Part shown: positions 21,758 through 22,297 of the stretch, in pieces | Position numbering within the stretch: position 1 is the stretch's first letter | Layout of the letters: every line of letters starts with the position of its first letter | The notes under the pieces: generated by a model | The model's database searches: none | What the model was told of the DNA's origin: nothing | Seen by the model: only the letters and a program-made list of their open reading frames with translations | Made by a program: the position numbers and the translations under genes | NCBI GenBank assembly: GCA_964473355.1 | Contig: CAYYOS010000024.1 | Coordinates: forward strand, 1-22,297 | DNA length: 22,297 nt | Source of the DNA: CAYYOS01 sp964473355 | Lineage (GTDB): Bacteria > Pseudomonadota > Gammaproteobacteria > Burkholderiales > REEB80 | Direction of reading: 5' to 3'

Positions 21758-21802
21758 GACCACAATTTGCGAAAAAAAATTTCATTTTTTTGCATATATC
21801 GC

Positions 21803-21832
21803 TTGTATAAAAATAAAGTTGTGTCATAGAAT
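21803..21832 (+). promoter_or_regulatory. Candidate promoter of the histone-like gene
   Basis: TTGTAT and TAGAAT with an 18-bp spacer, in AT-rich DNA. An overlapping TATAAA at 21806 is an alternative -10. Either would give a leader of more than 100 nt. The operator-like palindrome is 46 bp upstream of this -35. Confidence 0.35.
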
Positions 21833-21945
21833 TAGGGCACCGAGCGAAGGCTTGAATTTTTCTGGCGTTTTGCTCTGGGAGTGCAGGTAATCTTGTACGA
21901 GAATTAACTTTATTTTTTTAGTTATTTTTCGAAAGGAGCAATACC

Positions 21946-22297
21946 ATGGCAACAACCAAAAAAGGCGCTAAGAAATCGACTACCAAAGCCGCCTCGAAGC
22001 CAGCAGCTAAGAAGCCCGCTGCTAAGAAGACTGCAGCTAAGAAGCCCGCTGCTAAGAAGACTGCAGCTAAGAAGCCCGCTGCAAAGAAGAAAACTGCAGC
22101 TAAGCGTCCTGCAGCTAAGAAGACTGCAGCTAAGAAGCCCGCTGCAAAGAAGAAAACTGCAGCTAAGCGTCCTGCAGCTAAGAAGACTGCAGCTAAGAAG
22201 CCCGCTGCAAAGAAGAAAACTGCAGCTAAGAAGCCCGCTGCAAAGAAGACTGCAGCTAAGAAGCCCGCTGCAAAGAAGAAAACTGCAGCTAAGCGTC
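21946..22297 (+). CDS. AlgP-like, histone H1-like Lys/Ala/Pro-rich protein (3' end outside window)
   Basis: The frame opens MATTKKGAKKSTTKAASKPA and continues as repeats of AAKK-P and AAKK-T units, with KKK-TAAKRP variants, to the window edge (117 codons seen, no stop). It resembles the C-terminal tail of eukaryotic histone H1 and the KPAA-repeat proteins AlgP/Hp1 of Pseudomonas, which bind DNA non-specifically and help organise the nucleoid. AAAGGAG just upstream is a strong ribosome binding site. The DNA itself is repetitive: a 63-bp unit from about 22081 is repeated almost exactly from about 22144, so length should vary by slippage or recombination. Whether a globular N-terminus exists is not seen; repeats start almost immediately. 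Confidence 0.85.
   Translation, partial: MATTKKGAKKSTTKAASKPAAKKPAAKKTAAKKPAAKKTAAKKPAAKKKTAAKRPAAKKTAAKKPAAKKKTAAKRPAAKKTAAKKPAAKKKTAAKKPAAKKTAAKKPAAKKKTAAKR
22081..22297 (+). repeat. 63-bp tandem repeat in the histone-like gene
   Basis: The unit begins GCAAAGAAGAAAACTGCAGC and ends AAGAAGCCCGCT. The copy from about 22144 matches the first almost perfectly; a shortened, rearranged unit follows. Smaller GCAGCTAAGAAG steps are nested inside. The repeats stay in frame. Confidence 0.75.

Overview
The window looks like chromosome from a proteobacterium, most likely gammaproteobacterial or near the beta/gamma border. The conserved genes are hemC (start only), the AlgZ/AlgR-type two-component pair, argH, an SCP2-like protein, lptM-lysA and an AlgP-like lysine/alanine-rich histone. 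In Pseudomonas the order argH-algZ-algR-hemC is contiguous. Here the same genes flank a block of about 15.7 kb (positions ~230-15930) that separates algR from hemC. No rRNA, tRNA, CRISPR array, integrase or intact transposase was seen.

Region 1 (1-240): the 5' end of hemC on the minus strand, running off the left edge.

Region 2 (~240-10285): small, mostly unrelated genes, every one on the plus strand. They encode a periplasmic thioredoxin-like protein, a trypsin-like protease, a DUF433/DUF5615 and a BrnT/BrnA-type toxin-antitoxin pair, a secreted protein, a periplasmic cupin, a membrane protein, a lipoprotein, an 855-residue secreted esterase fusion and a decayed metalloprotease. Several are broken: two GNAT acetyltransferases, a 5'-truncated gene of unknown function, the metalloprotease and a small Cys-containing peptide gene. 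Several gene junctions carry imperfect inverted-repeat sites resembling integron attC sites just before the next start codon. The best reading is a decayed cassette cluster without an integrase in view (CALIN-like: a cluster of attC sites lacking an integrase). This is inference and depends on structural attC scoring.

Region 3 (~10595-15923): longer, mostly intact plus-strand genes. An Asp-box beta-propeller protein is followed at 6 bp by a MoaD/ThiS-like protein. Then come a sorbosone-dehydrogenase-like lipoprotein, DUF5329 and DUF3221 proteins, a four-helix membrane protein, a sulfite-oxidase-like molybdopterin enzyme and a pyrimidine-dimer glycosylase family protein.

Region 4 (15960-22297): the host backbone. 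algZ-algR lie on the minus strand, overlapping each other and divergent from argH. argH is followed by an SCP2-like gene, then a convergent MarR regulator with four C-terminal cysteines. lptM-lysA follow, then a histone-like gene that is still open at the right edge. A GTATCG-N3-CGATAC palindrome occurs in the MarR gene's own promoter region and again upstream of the histone-like gene. This suggests that the regulator controls both itself and the nucleoid protein.
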